A stretch of 39,223 bases of DNA from Bdellovibrionales bacterium. Lineage in GTDB: Bacteria > Bdellovibrionota_G > JALEGL01 > JAGRMV01. Both the position numbers and the translations under genes were made by a program. Location: the NCBI GenBank assembly GCA_020434345.1, contig JAGRAZ010000012.1:1-39223 (forward strand). Reading direction: 5' to 3'. A model generated the notes under the pieces. The model was not told the origin of the DNA and made no database searches. It worked only from the letters and a program-made list of their open reading frames with translations. This document shows positions 1 through 8,323 of this stretch, one piece after another; position 1 is the first letter of the stretch, and every line of letters begins with the position of its first letter.

Positions 1-1
1 T

Positions 2-484
2 TGGTGGTTTGGTGCAGATCTTGAGAGAGTTTGGGGTAGTAAAAAGTTTCTTCGTTATTATTTATTCACAGGTATTGGATCTGGAATTATTTCGCTTTTT
101 ATGAAAATGCCTACCATTGGCGCGTCAGGTTCAATCTATGGATTGCTGTTTGCGTTTGGTATGCTTTACCCAAATCGAACAATTTATTTGTATTTTATTT
201 TGCCTATACGGGCCAAATACTTTGTTCTTCTTTTTGGTTTAATTGAACTTGCGGCACTCATGTCATCAAAAGCCACAGGTATTAACCACTGGGCTCACCT
301 TGGAGGTCTATTTTTTGGGTTTCTGTGGTTTTTTATCGAGAAAAATCGCATCAGTCCTCGCACGCTTATTAGAAGGTACAGATACTATCGTTATCGTAAG
401 AGATTTACACTGATTGTAAATCAAGAGGAACAATCTTCTGAACAAGGACCTTATTCAAGCGATAAAAATCCAACCATTCATTAA
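2..484 (+). CDS. Rhomboid family intramembrane serine protease (5' end missing)
   Basis: This is the C-terminal part of a rhomboid protease, an inner-membrane enzyme that cuts substrates within or near their transmembrane segments. The frame is open to the left edge, so the start and first membrane helices lie outside the window. The catalytic serine sits in a GASGS motif (codon at 125-127), followed by a membrane helix. The partner histidine is in the segment NHWAHLGG, in the GxxxG-type last helix. Upstream, WWFGADLERVWG matches the conserved loop-1 region of the family. A basic, Arg- and Tyr-rich cytoplasmic tail follows. The stop is 54 bases before the chosen mutS start, on the same strand. 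The family assignment is firm; the substrate is unknown. Confidence 0.88.
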   Translation, partial: WWFGADLERVWGSKKFLRYYLFTGIGSGIISLFMKMPTIGASGSIYGLLFAFGMLYPNRTIYLYFILPIRAKYFVLLFGLIELAALMSSKATGINHWAHLGGLFFGFLWFFIEKNRISPRTLIRRYRYYRYRKRFTLIVNQEEQSSEQGPYSSDKNPTIH

Positions 485-501
485 GCCTTTTAAAAAAGCG
501 C

Positions 502-530
502 TTGAATTTTTATATTGGGATACGTATACA
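502..530 (+). promoter_or_regulatory. Candidate sigma-70 promoter before mutS
   Basis: TTGAAT (502-507) and TATACA (525-530) are separated by 17 bases. Transcription would begin at about 537, only about two bases before the GTG at 539. Each hexamer matches the consensus at four of six positions, so chance is possible in AT-rich DNA. Confidence 0.35.
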
Positions 531-538
531 AATCTTCA

Positions 539-3088
539 GTGAATCAACTAAGTTTTGCCGATCAAAAAGCGCTTACACCCCTAATGCGCCAATACATGGA
601 AATCAAAAAGCAGTGTCCGGAAGCAATTCTTTTTTTTCGTTTAGGTGATTTCTATGAAATGTTTTTTGAAGATGCGAAAATAGCAGCACCTGTATTAGAT
701 ATCGCACTTACTTCGAGGGATAAAAATGCCAAAGACCCGATCCCACTTTGCGGCGTTCCATACCATAGCGCTACCGCCTATATCACAAAGCTTTTAGATG
801 CAGGGTTCAAAGTTGCTGTTTGTGAGCAAGTTGAAGAGCCCCAACCGGGTAAAAAGATTGTAGAGCGAAAGATTGTTCGTATCATTACCCCCGGAATCAG
901 ATCTGACGAGGAGGGGCTTCGCTCAGAGCAGGTTAATTATATTGCTTCTATTTATCAGAATAAGGATGTGTACACGGTTTGTTGGATTGATGTTCATGCA
1001 GGAACAGTTGAATATGCGTCCTGTCTAAATTTGGTAAATGTAAAACAAATTCTTTCAACCGTTTCTCCAAGTGAAGTTGTTACGTTTGCTGCAAAAGAAT
1101 CTACTGATCTTGTTTGGAATAAGGAAATTCAAAGGATAGATACAGTTTCTTTTGATCAAGCAAAAGCAAGCGTCTTGAAAAAATATGGGTTAAATCATGA
1201 AAGTGTACTTGGATTATCAGAACAGCAAGATGTGTTTTTTCCGCTGTATATGCTTTTTGAGTATATCGAAAAAATAAATTTGTTTTCTTTGCATAATATT
1301 TTGTCTCCTCGTGAGTTCAAAGCAGAGCAATATCTGCAGATTGATGAAGTCACACAAAAAAACCTTGAATTATTTTCTCAAACTTCAGAAAATTTGTTCT
1401 CTCTTCTTAATCAAACAAAAACAGGACCTGGGGCAAGGCTTTTGTTTCAATGGATCAAAAGACCTCTTCGTAATGTAAGTGAAATTACCAAAAGATATGA
1501 TTTGATTGATGATTTGATTTCAAATCCAAGTATGCAAAAGGATTTTGTTAAACTTGTAAAAGAAGTGCGTGACCTTGAAAGGTTAATGAGTCGAATTCAA
1601 TCAGGAAAGGCGTTTGTTAGAGATTTGGTAAGTATACGACAAACATTAGAACAAATTCCTTTGATTCAAATACTTTTTACGTCTGACCTATGTAAAAATT
1701 GGAATAAGCTCTCTTTGCAACTTTTACCTCTTACGAACTTGCATCATGCACTCTCTGCAACGATTGAAGAAAATCCCTCCGCGACTCTTGAACAGGGAGG
1801 TGTCATTGCCCAAGGTGTTGATAAAACGTTGGATCACTACCGATACCTATCAAAAGAGAGTAAGACTTGGATTGCAAGCTTGCAAGAATCAGAACGTAAA
1901 CGAACAGGTATCTCTTCTCTCAAAATTGGGTACAATAAGGTTTTTGGTTATTATCTAGAAATTACCAATGCCCATAAGGACAAAGTTCCCAGTGAATATA
2001 TTCGTAAGCAAACTTTAGCCAATGCAGAAAGATACATAACGCCTGATCTTAAAGCAAAGGAAGAAGAAATTCTTCAAGCAAAAGAGAAAATTAGAGAAAT
2101 AGAAACATCCATTTTTCAATCATTGGTTAAGCAATGTGGGGATCAATCAAAAGAACTGCTTCACAATGCAAATATTTTGTCACAGATGGATGTTTTACAA
2201 AGTTTGGCCAAATGTGCCCTAGATCATCAGTATGTTAGACCCATGTTTGTTGATACAAATGTAATAGATATTGTACAAGGTAGGCACCCTATTGTAGAGA
2301 GCTGTCTTCCTTCAGGGTTTGTACCAAACGATGTTTTTCTTGATCAAGAAAAACAAAACAGTATTTTACTCACGGGGCCAAATATGGCTGGAAAATCAAC
2401 AGTCATGAGGCAAACTGCACTCATTGTTGTAATGGCGCAGATGGGCTCTTTTGTTCCAGCGCAAAGCGTGAAGCTGTCACCTGTGGATCAGATTTTTACG
2501 CGAATTGGTGCGCAAGATGAAGTGACCAAAGGAAGATCAACCTTCATGGTTGAAATGAATGAAACAGCTTATATTTTATCCCATGCGACAAAACAAAGTT
2601 TGGTGCTCTTAGATGAGATTGGCAGAGGAACAAGTACCTACGATGGTGTTTCAATTGCTTGGGCCGTTGCTTCTTATCTTCATGATCGAATTTGTGCCAA
2701 AACTATTTTTGCCACGCACTACCATGAACTTCTTGAACTTACAAAAAATCATAAAAGAATGAAAAGCTTTAAAATGAACGTGCGAAAATGGAAAGACGAG
2801 ATTATTTTTTTGCGCACCATGGAAGAAGGTAGTGTCGAAAGAAGCTATGGGATTGAGGTTGCCCAACTTGCAGGCTTGCCCTCTACAGTCATACAGCAAG
2901 CAAAAAGTATTTTATCAACCCTAGAGAGCTCACAGCATCAAGTGGTGAAGACGCAGGATAAACCTTTACAGTCCAGAACAGAAAACCACTGGATTGAAAG
3001 TGAGCTTCAAAAGATTCAACCGGACGATCTATCTCCAAAATCAGCGCTTGAAATTTTATATCGTCTGAAAAATCAACTACCTACGTAA
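539..3088 (+). CDS. mutS: DNA mismatch repair ATPase MutS
   Basis: MutS recognises mismatches and small loops and recruits MutL. With the GTG start at 539 the protein has 849 residues, normal for the family. The mismatch-wedging Phe-x-Glu motif lies in GDFYEMF (about residues 37-42). Connector, lever and clamp regions follow, then the ATPase with Walker A GPNMAGKST (about 613-621), Walker B LVLLDEIGRGTSTYDG and the ATHYHEL histidine motif. The C-terminus has the usual short helix-turn-helix dimer region. A TTG at 515 would add eight residues. I prefer 539 because a -35/-10 pair (TTGAAT, 17 bases, TATACA) ends eight bases before it, and no Shine-Dalgarno precedes either codon. Confidence 0.96.
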   Translation: MNQLSFADQKALTPLMRQYMEIKKQCPEAILFFRLGDFYEMFFEDAKIAAPVLDIALTSRDKNAKDPIPLCGVPYHSATAYITKLLDAGFKVAVCEQVEEPQPGKKIVERKIVRIITPGIRSDEEGLRSEQVNYIASIYQNKDVYTVCWIDVHAGTVEYASCLNLVNVKQILSTVSPSEVVTFAAKESTDLVWNKEIQRIDTVSFDQAKASVLKKYGLNHESVLGLSEQQDVFFPLYMLFEYIEKINLFSLHNILSPREFKAEQYLQIDEVTQKNLELFSQTSENLFSLLNQTKTGPGARLLFQWIKRPLRNVSEITKRYDLIDDLISNPSMQKDFVKLVKEVRDLERLMSRIQSGKAFVRDLVSIRQTLEQIPLIQILFTSDLCKNWNKLSLQLLPLTNLHHALSATIEENPSATLEQGGVIAQGVDKTLDHYRYLSKESKTWIASLQESERKRTGISSLKIGYNKVFGYYLEITNAHKDKVPSEYIRKQTLANAERYITPDLKAKEEEILQAKEKIREIETSIFQSLVKQCGDQSKELLHNANILSQMDVLQSLAKCALDHQYVRPMFVDTNVIDIVQGRHPIVESCLPSGFVPNDVFLDQEKQNSILLTGPNMAGKSTVMRQTALIVVMAQMGSFVPAQSVKLSPVDQIFTRIGAQDEVTKGRSTFMVEMNETAYILSHATKQSLVLLDEIGRGTSTYDGVSIAWAVASYLHDRICAKTIFATHYHELLELTKNHKRMKSFKMNVRKWKDEIIFLRTMEEGSVERSYGIEVAQLAGLPSTVIQQAKSILSTLESSQHQVVKTQDKPLQSRTENHWIESELQKIQPDDLSPKSALEILYRLKNQLPT

Positions 3089-3143
3089 AAGTAGATCAAT
3101 CATAGAAACGTTGTAAAAATTGTATTATAATGCTTCCTTCACA

Positions 3144-4352
3144 ATGACGCGATTTTGCTTTGGAATAGGTTTTTTGATGCTTTTTGTAAACTTAGGGTTC
3201 GCAAGTCCTAGGGTGCTTACAGCTGCAACAATTAGTCAAGATCAAGAAGGTTTTTCACTACAGCTGTTTCTTTCGGATGAAGTTCAAACGGATTACAGCA
3301 CACTTCCTTTTGACGAAAAAAACCAAATGGCTGCACGATTTTTTATTGATCTGTATCCAGCCACAACAAGCGATGGGTTTTTACTGCCCCAGCTTGAAAA
3401 CAATCAATGGATACAGAATATGCGAATGGGACAAAACTCACCTGAAAAATTACGACTTGTATTGGATTTAACATCACTGGGTGAAAAAAGTAGCTTTAAT
3501 GTATCAAAAAATGAAAAAGGAGTTTTGATTGCTGCCAAGGGTGAAATTGTTCATTCACCAGCGCCTGCTAAAGTTGCGGCAGTAACACCTCCAAAAACCC
3601 AAAAGACGCTTGAAAAACCAAAGCAGAGTAAAAAATCACAGTATCGCATTGTGATTGATCCGGGTCACGGAGGTGCAGATCCGGGCGCAAGAGGTGTCAA
3701 GGGAGCCAAAGAAAAGGATGTAGTGTTGAGTATTTCAAAAAAACTCAAAAGTCTTTTGGCCAAAGATGCACAATACACAATTTTTATGACACGAGAGAAT
3801 GATAAAACGCTCAAGCTTTTGGAAAGAACACGATTTGCAAATACGAAAAACGGTGATTTGTTTGTATCCATTCACGCAAACGCAAGCCCTCGGGCGAGCG
3901 CAAAGGGAGTATCAACGTATTTTTTAAACAATGCTGATGACCAAGAGTCATTAAGGGTTGCGATGAGAGAAAATGGTGAGCTTGATCCCTCAACCCTTCA
4001 TGTACCATCAGGTTCGGATGATTATTATTTGGAAATTATGAAAGCATCCATGATTAAAAATTTTCATACAACACAATCTACAGATCTTGCACGCATGGTT
4101 CAAAAAAACATGATTAAACAATTGTCATCTTCGTATTCAAGTGTTGTGGATTTAGGTGTTCGAAGTGCTCGATTTTATGTACTCACGGGAGCCAAGATGC
4201 CAGCAATTCTGGTGGAAACATCTTTCATATCCAATCCAACAGAAGAAAAACGCCTTACCTCAAGTAGCTATCAAGATAAAATTGCAAAATCCGTTTTTGA
4301 AGGCATTGAAAAGTATATTGAGGCTGAAGAAAAAACCCCCTCACATCAATAA
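3144..4352 (+). CDS. N-acetylmuramoyl-L-alanine amidase (AmiC type, AMIN + Amidase_3)
   Basis: This periplasmic zinc amidase cleaves the bond between N-acetylmuramate and the stem peptide and helps daughter cells separate. The ATG at 3144 gives a clear signal peptide (MTRFCFGIGFLMLFVNLGFAS); a TTG at 3120 would only add eight residues before it. An AMIN-like beta domain covers about residues 25-130 and normally targets the enzyme to the septum. A Lys/Pro-rich linker follows, then the Amidase_3 domain to the end. Zinc ligands are visible in DPGHGG, in the Glu of KEKDV and in SIHANA. The catalytic Glu is in LVETSFISN. No EnvC or NlpD regulator lies nearby. A hairpin terminator follows the stop. 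Confidence 0.92.
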   Translation: MTRFCFGIGFLMLFVNLGFASPRVLTAATISQDQEGFSLQLFLSDEVQTDYSTLPFDEKNQMAARFFIDLYPATTSDGFLLPQLENNQWIQNMRMGQNSPEKLRLVLDLTSLGEKSSFNVSKNEKGVLIAAKGEIVHSPAPAKVAAVTPPKTQKTLEKPKQSKKSQYRIVIDPGHGGADPGARGVKGAKEKDVVLSISKKLKSLLAKDAQYTIFMTRENDKTLKLLERTRFANTKNGDLFVSIHANASPRASAKGVSTYFLNNADDQESLRVAMRENGELDPSTLHVPSGSDDYYLEIMKASMIKNFHTTQSTDLARMVQKNMIKQLSSSYSSVVDLGVRSARFYVLTGAKMPAILVETSFISNPTEEKRLTSSSYQDKIAKSVFEGIEKYIEAEEKTPSHQ

Positions 4353-4357
4353 AAAAA

Positions 4358-4388
4358 GGAAGCGTCGTTTTAAAACGCTTCCTCTTTT
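4358..4388. terminator. Bidirectional intrinsic terminator between convergent genes
   Basis: The arms GGAAGCGT (4358-4365) and ACGCTTCC (4375-4382) form a perfect 8-bp stem. A T-rich run follows on the plus strand, and a run of seven A before the stem supplies a U-tract on the minus strand. It sits between the amidase gene (+) and the lipoprotein gene (-), so it can serve both. Confidence 0.8.
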
Positions 4389-4411
4389 AGTAAAGATTTA
4401 TACTATTTCTT

Positions 4412-5206
4412 TTAGAAAGTTCTAGAATACGGTGATGGCAAATGATTTCCTTCAAGATCAATTGCATCATGAACTGTTACAGTAATTTCTTGTAGAAAGT
4501 CCCAAACACCTAGAAGCGAACAGTTTGCTTCTGCAACCCAAACATCTTGTCTGTTTTGGTAGAAAGGATAAATGGTTGTATCTACAGTTCCGCCGCCGGT
4601 ACCAAAAATGGCTGTCGAATTGATTGTAATATCATTGAAGTACAACGATACGTCTTCATTAAAACGAATCATCGCTGAGAAACATCCATTAAAGTTAGCG
4701 TATTTCTCAACGCTGATAACAGATGGTGGACCTGATACAGAGTTTCCATAACCAACACCAGTATTGAATGAAATTTGTACGCCTTGTGGGTAGTCGCCAT
4801 CATACAACGTATTGTTGTTATTGCTTGTGATGCCTGGAAGAAAAATAACATAATAAATCGTGTTTTCAGAAAGGTTACCAGGTTCAAGCTGAACATCGAC
4901 CATGGTTCCGTTGATTGTTGGAAATGTAGGTGTGATATTAACTGTTGAACCATTGACCTGTTTTTTGACCAAAATATTGGTCGCATTGATCGTTGCAGGA
5001 TCCACATCTTCAGAAAAGAAAATCTGTGCAGTGTTGGTGCTTGAGTTAACGTTGGCTGAGCCGTTCTGAGGTGAGGTTGAGATTACGCGAAAATCGTAAT
5101 TCAACGACAGGTTGGGAAGCGGATCAGGTGTTGAACCATCCGTACCACATGCTGTGATAAATAGTGCCATGCTTAGAAGGCTAAGAATTTTTGATGTTAC
5201 GTTCAT
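4412..5206 (-). CDS. Lipoprotein with bacterial Ig-like (Big_5/SbsA-like) domain
   Basis: This is a predicted outer-envelope lipoprotein of 264 residues and unknown function. The start at 5206 has a good Shine-Dalgarno (AAGGAGT, six bases away) and gives a lipoprotein signal peptide ending in the lipobox FITAC. Residues from about 38 on read as a Big_5-type Ig fold: VISTSPQNGSANV, then FSEDVDPATINATN, then the typical LSENTIYYVIF strand and a closing ISFNTG. A second, less clear beta domain with two Cys fills the C-terminus. The longer reading to 5296 would put a non-signal leader before the lipobox and is unlikely. A sigma-54-like promoter and an AT-rich dyad lie upstream and are shared with the lipoprotein gene at 28747-29775. 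The family is known from cell-surface proteins; the specific role cannot be read. Confidence 0.85.
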   Translation of the reverse strand: MNVTSKILSLLSMALFITACGTDGSTPDPLPNLSLNYDFRVISTSPQNGSANVNSSTNTAQIFFSEDVDPATINATNILVKKQVNGSTVNITPTFPTINGTMVDVQLEPGNLSENTIYYVIFLPGITSNNNNTLYDGDYPQGVQISFNTGVGYGNSVSGPPSVISVEKYANFNGCFSAMIRFNEDVSLYFNDITINSTAIFGTGGGTVDTTIYPFYQNRQDVWVAEANCSLLGVWDFLQEITVTVHDAIDLEGNHLPSPYSRTF

Positions 5207-5280
5207 AGGGTACTCCTTATACCACAAATAATGCAGTGCGTGCAAATACACGGTTTTGCACCAATACACCCATAGATTAA

Positions 5281-5296
5281 GCAAAGGACATGCCAA
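5281..5296 (-). promoter_or_regulatory. Sigma-54-like promoter (-24/-12) of the Ig-like lipoprotein gene
   Basis: On the minus strand the sequence reads TTGGCATGTCCTTTGC, giving GG-N10-GC and close agreement with the sigma-54 consensus TGGCAC-N5-TTGC. Transcription would start near 5269, about 63 bases before the ATG at 5206. The same block recurs before the lipoprotein gene at 28747-29775, matching at 14 of 16 positions in GGCATGnnCTTTGCTT. Confidence 0.5.
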
Positions 5297-5302
5297 AAGA
5301 AA

Positions 5303-5341
5303 ACAATATAAATAATTGATATTATTGTATTATTTATTGTA
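5303..5341. repeat. AT-rich imperfect inverted repeat upstream of the sigma-54-like promoter
   Basis: Plus strand ACAATATAAATAAT and ATTATTTATTGT face each other, with a two-base difference between the arms. The 12-mer AATATAAATAAT (5305-5316) recurs in the same orientation and at a similar distance upstream of the other lipoprotein promoter (29819-29830). It is a candidate activator or nucleoid-protein site. Confidence 0.4.
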
Positions 5342-5396
5342 AGGCTCAATGAAATTGCGACATTTTAAGGTGAAAATGGGGCAAATGGCTCCCAAG

Positions 5397-6386
5397 TTAT
5401 AGGTCCTCGTGAAAGACATTTCGAGGCTTTTTGGTTCGAATTTGACGCTTTGTAAACAGTTTTTGAACGCCCAAGACCATATTAGAGAGAAGAAAGAAAA
5501 CGACCAAAATAGAAGGAAACAGGAGAGAGGCTTGATGAATCATCTTTGCGTCTTGGGTGCGTGGATAAAAGGCGTATTGCCGTGGGTGAGGGGCTTTATG
5601 ATGATCAATCTTTTGAAGGGATTGTTCAAATTCAAATTTGCGAACACGGAGATTTTGTACATCCGTTGTCCATTCCTCATTTTTTTCTATAAGTTCAGCC
5701 AACTCGATCCACTCTTTGGCATCACGATTGATTTTTTGATCAATACCGGAAAGCTCTCTTTTAATTTCTTCGATGCGATTTTTGGACTGGCTTGCTTGCT
5801 CTGCATAAACACCTGCGAGTTCAGAGGTTGGGTCCATTGTTGGAAGAAGTTTTTCATAAATTTGAATCTGTCTTGAGCGAAGATCGAGATCTTGTTGGTA
5901 CAGGTCACGTTGTTCAATAAGAGGTTGTATAAGCGGTCTTTTGGGGTCAATTTGTCTTTCTAGTTTTTCAATTTTTTCTGTCAGCGAAGAAATCTGCTCA
6001 AGACGGTGTTCAATGAGCTTTGTATAGGCTTGAGTTTCTTGTCGAATCTCTTGAGGATCCACCCAACCAGAAATCGTAAAATAGGCATTTTCATACATAT
6101 CCTGCATTTGCTTATAACTTTTATAATCTGAAGCAATTAAAAAGCAGGACCAAAGTTTTCCAGAGAGTGTGCATTGACGAACTTTAACAAAAGAATCTAA
6201 ATTTCGCTCGAAGAGCTCAGTTGTCCAAGCTTGATGATACGTTTCTACCCTTTCTTTTGATATATCGTCTCCTGTAAAAATTTCCCATTGATATGATAGA
6301 TGCCAATAAAGAGGTGTAAAATAATAAACAGCATATCCAAGTATCAAAGATACAAGAAAAACTGCGATGAAAGCCTTACGATTCAT
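5397..6386 (-). CDS. Bitopic inner-membrane protein with periplasmic coiled coil, function unknown
   Basis: I do not recognise this 329-residue protein. It has a membrane helix near the N-terminus (about residues 5-25), a periplasmic domain with two Cys, and a long helical region rich in Glu, Lys and Gln (about 110-245) likely to form a coiled coil. A second membrane helix lies near the C-terminus (about 285-308), followed by a short basic tail. Two helices flanking a periplasmic coiled coil resemble Wzz-like chain-length regulators in topology only; I see no family motif. The start at 6386 overlaps the end of lnt by 11 bases; an ATG at 6410 is possible. It is the last gene of a six-gene overlapping run, so it is probably co-expressed with lnt. 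Confidence 0.75.
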   Translation of the reverse strand: MNRKAFIAVFLVSLILGYAVYYFTPLYWHLSYQWEIFTGDDISKERVETYHQAWTTELFERNLDSFVKVRQCTLSGKLWSCFLIASDYKSYKQMQDMYENAYFTISGWVDPQEIRQETQAYTKLIEHRLEQISSLTEKIEKLERQIDPKRPLIQPLIEQRDLYQQDLDLRSRQIQIYEKLLPTMDPTSELAGVYAEQASQSKNRIEEIKRELSGIDQKINRDAKEWIELAELIEKNEEWTTDVQNLRVRKFEFEQSLQKIDHHKAPHPRQYAFYPRTQDAKMIHQASLLFPSILVVFFLLSNMVLGVQKLFTKRQIRTKKPRNVFHEDL

Positions 6387-7923
6387 ACTTACTTTTTTTT
6401 CTCCATGCACTTATGATCAAAATGCATAAAATTATCATGATTGCTTCAGCAAGAAACCTAGTTGTAACATAGATTGTTTTAATTTTGTTGGGAATAACTG
6501 AAGCAATTTTGACATCATTTGTGAAAAGTTCACTTTTAAGCTCTACTTTTCCTGTAGGATGATAAAGTGCCGAAATGCCAGTGTTTGCAACTCTTACCAA
6601 GGGCTTTCTGGTTTCAATGGCTCTTAAAATTGCAAATCGGGCATGTTGAAAGGGGCCGGATGAGAGATCAAACCAAGCATCATTTGTAATGTTAACAAAA
6701 AAGGTAGCTCCGTCCCGTACGAGATTTTTAAACATATGAGGATATAAAACTTCATAGCAAATTGAAGTTCCAAAAAACTCATCCTTGATTTGCATAAGTT
6801 TCGGGTTATTGCCGTGATGAAATGAACCCGCAACAGCGGGTAGCTTTTTGAGAATATCAAAACCAAAAGATGGCAAAAATTCTCCAAAAGGAACTAGATG
6901 GATTTTATCGTATCTGTCAATGATCATTCCTTGTTCGTCTGTCAAAAAAGCAGAATTATAGTAGTACTTTTTTTGATCTACTTTTTTATATGAAGGTGCT
7001 CCAAAAAAAATGGGTGTATGTATATTATGAATTTTTGTTTCAATAATGACTTTATTGTTTTGTGAAAAAGAAATTGGGACTGCTGCCTCTGGCCAAATGA
7101 TTAGATCTGTAGGTTGGGTTTGAAGTGTTTGTGTGAGTTGCTGGTATTTTTGTATAATATTTCTTTTTTCCTGTGGGTTCCATTTCATGGCTTGCCCAAT
7201 GTTTCCTTGTATCCAAGCAACCTGTAATGGTGGATGGTTTTTAGCCGCTGGTAAAGTGGCCAGACGAACTATTCCGTATAGGTGAATAACGAATAAAAAA
7301 GATAAAAGCGAAATTACGTAAGGCTTTTTGATGGTATTTGTTTTGAGCTCAAACAATAAAAAAGTCACAATGTAAATACTTATATTAATGCCATGAAAAC
7401 CTACGACGTCTGCGATTTGAATCCAATAGAAATCAGGAGTTAGTGCATAACCCGGACTGATCCAAGGAAACCCGCCAAAAGGAAAAAAGTGCAGCAGATA
7501 ATCTTGCAGTGTTAGTAGTAAAACCCCCAACATCCATCGATTTGTATGGGAAGAAAACTTTGTCCAGAGATATATAGCCAACGCAGAAAAAAGTGATCGA
7601 AAAAGACATGTTGCAATCAAAGCTGAAATAGAAAGGGTAGTTGAAAGCTCACCATAATTTTTCATTGAAATTACAATCCAATAAAGAATGCCCATAGATC
7701 CTAAAAAATAAAAACTCCACGCTTTGAGAAAGGAAAAACGAGGGCAACGCTGTAGATGAAACAGTAGTGGAAGTAGGTAAATGCAAATCCAGAATGGAGT
7801 GAGTTGTTCTATCCAAAATGGAGATTTAGAAAATGCAATAGGAAAAGAAACGATAAATGCGAACACTCCAACTGCTAGAAGGAGAATTTCACGAAAAAGA
7901 CTTTGTTTTCTGAAGTAGTTCAT
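6376..7923 (-). CDS. lnt: Apolipoprotein N-acyltransferase
   Basis: Lnt adds the third acyl chain to the N-terminal cysteine of lipoproteins, at the periplasmic face of the inner membrane. The N-terminal half has about six to seven membrane helices. The nitrilase-like domain carries the catalytic triad Glu (IIWPEAAVP), Lys (RYDKIHLVPFGEF) and Cys (TSICYEVLYP), at about residues 279, 340 and 389 with this start. A last membrane helix and a basic tail close the protein. The start at 7923 gives 515 residues, matches the family N-terminus and has a weak GGAA before it; the ATG at 7953 would add ten residues. It overlaps ybeY by 35 bases. The many lipoproteins encoded here would be its substrates. 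Confidence 0.95.
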   Translation of the reverse strand: MNYFRKQSLFREILLLAVGVFAFIVSFPIAFSKSPFWIEQLTPFWICIYLLPLLFHLQRCPRFSFLKAWSFYFLGSMGILYWIVISMKNYGELSTTLSISALIATCLFRSLFSALAIYLWTKFSSHTNRWMLGVLLLTLQDYLLHFFPFGGFPWISPGYALTPDFYWIQIADVVGFHGINISIYIVTFLLFELKTNTIKKPYVISLLSFLFVIHLYGIVRLATLPAAKNHPPLQVAWIQGNIGQAMKWNPQEKRNIIQKYQQLTQTLQTQPTDLIIWPEAAVPISFSQNNKVIIETKIHNIHTPIFFGAPSYKKVDQKKYYYNSAFLTDEQGMIIDRYDKIHLVPFGEFLPSFGFDILKKLPAVAGSFHHGNNPKLMQIKDEFFGTSICYEVLYPHMFKNLVRDGATFFVNITNDAWFDLSSGPFQHARFAILRAIETRKPLVRVANTGISALYHPTGKVELKSELFTNDVKIASVIPNKIKTIYVTTRFLAEAIMIILCILIISAWRKKSKYES

Positions 7924-8323
7924 TTTGAATTCCGAACATGATTTTTTCATCACGTTTTACAGCATGATCATACCCTAAAAGATGTAATAATCCATGGATT
8001 GAAAGCATCGCGAGTTCAAATTTTATAGGGTGATTTTGTAATTTAGCCTGTTTTGTTGCTTGTGGCAGGCTGATCAAGATATCTCCTAAAAAATGATACG
8101 TGCCGAAAAACTCATCTTGATCAAATGACAATACATCTGTTGTTTTGTTTTTTTTTCGAAATTGAAAGTTAAGCTTCCTCATTTGTGCATCATTAATAAG
8201 CGTTAGGTGAACTTCTTTTTGTGAGAGTTTAAGCTCTTTCATGCTGCGCAAAAGCACTTTTTTGATTCGAGAAGCACGCTTGGTTTTTGTATGGTTGATA
8301 TCAGATACAACCACACGATTCAT
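7889..8323 (-). CDS. ybeY: Endoribonuclease YbeY (16S rRNA maturation)
   Basis: YbeY is a small zinc-dependent protein needed for correct 16S rRNA 3'-end maturation and ribosome quality control. The diagnostic zinc motif HGLLHLLGYDH is complete (His110, His114, His120). The conserved block TTDVLSFDQDE precedes it. The length of 144 residues is typical. The start overlaps the phoH stop by four bases, so the two are probably translationally coupled. The order phoH-ybeY-lnt matches the enterobacterial ybeZ-ybeY-ybeX-lnt cluster with ybeX (CorC-like) missing. Confidence 0.95.
   Translation of the reverse strand: MNRVVVSDINHTKTKRASRIKKVLLRSMKELKLSQKEVHLTLINDAQMRKLNFQFRKKNKTTDVLSFDQDEFFGTYHFLGDILISLPQATKQAKLQNHPIKFELAMLSIHGLLHLLGYDHAVKRDEKIMFGIQNELLQKTKSFS

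Noticed and set aside
5409-5876. 155-codon open frame on the plus strand
   Set aside because: It lies antisense to the coiled-coil membrane-protein gene, has odd composition and no ribosome site.
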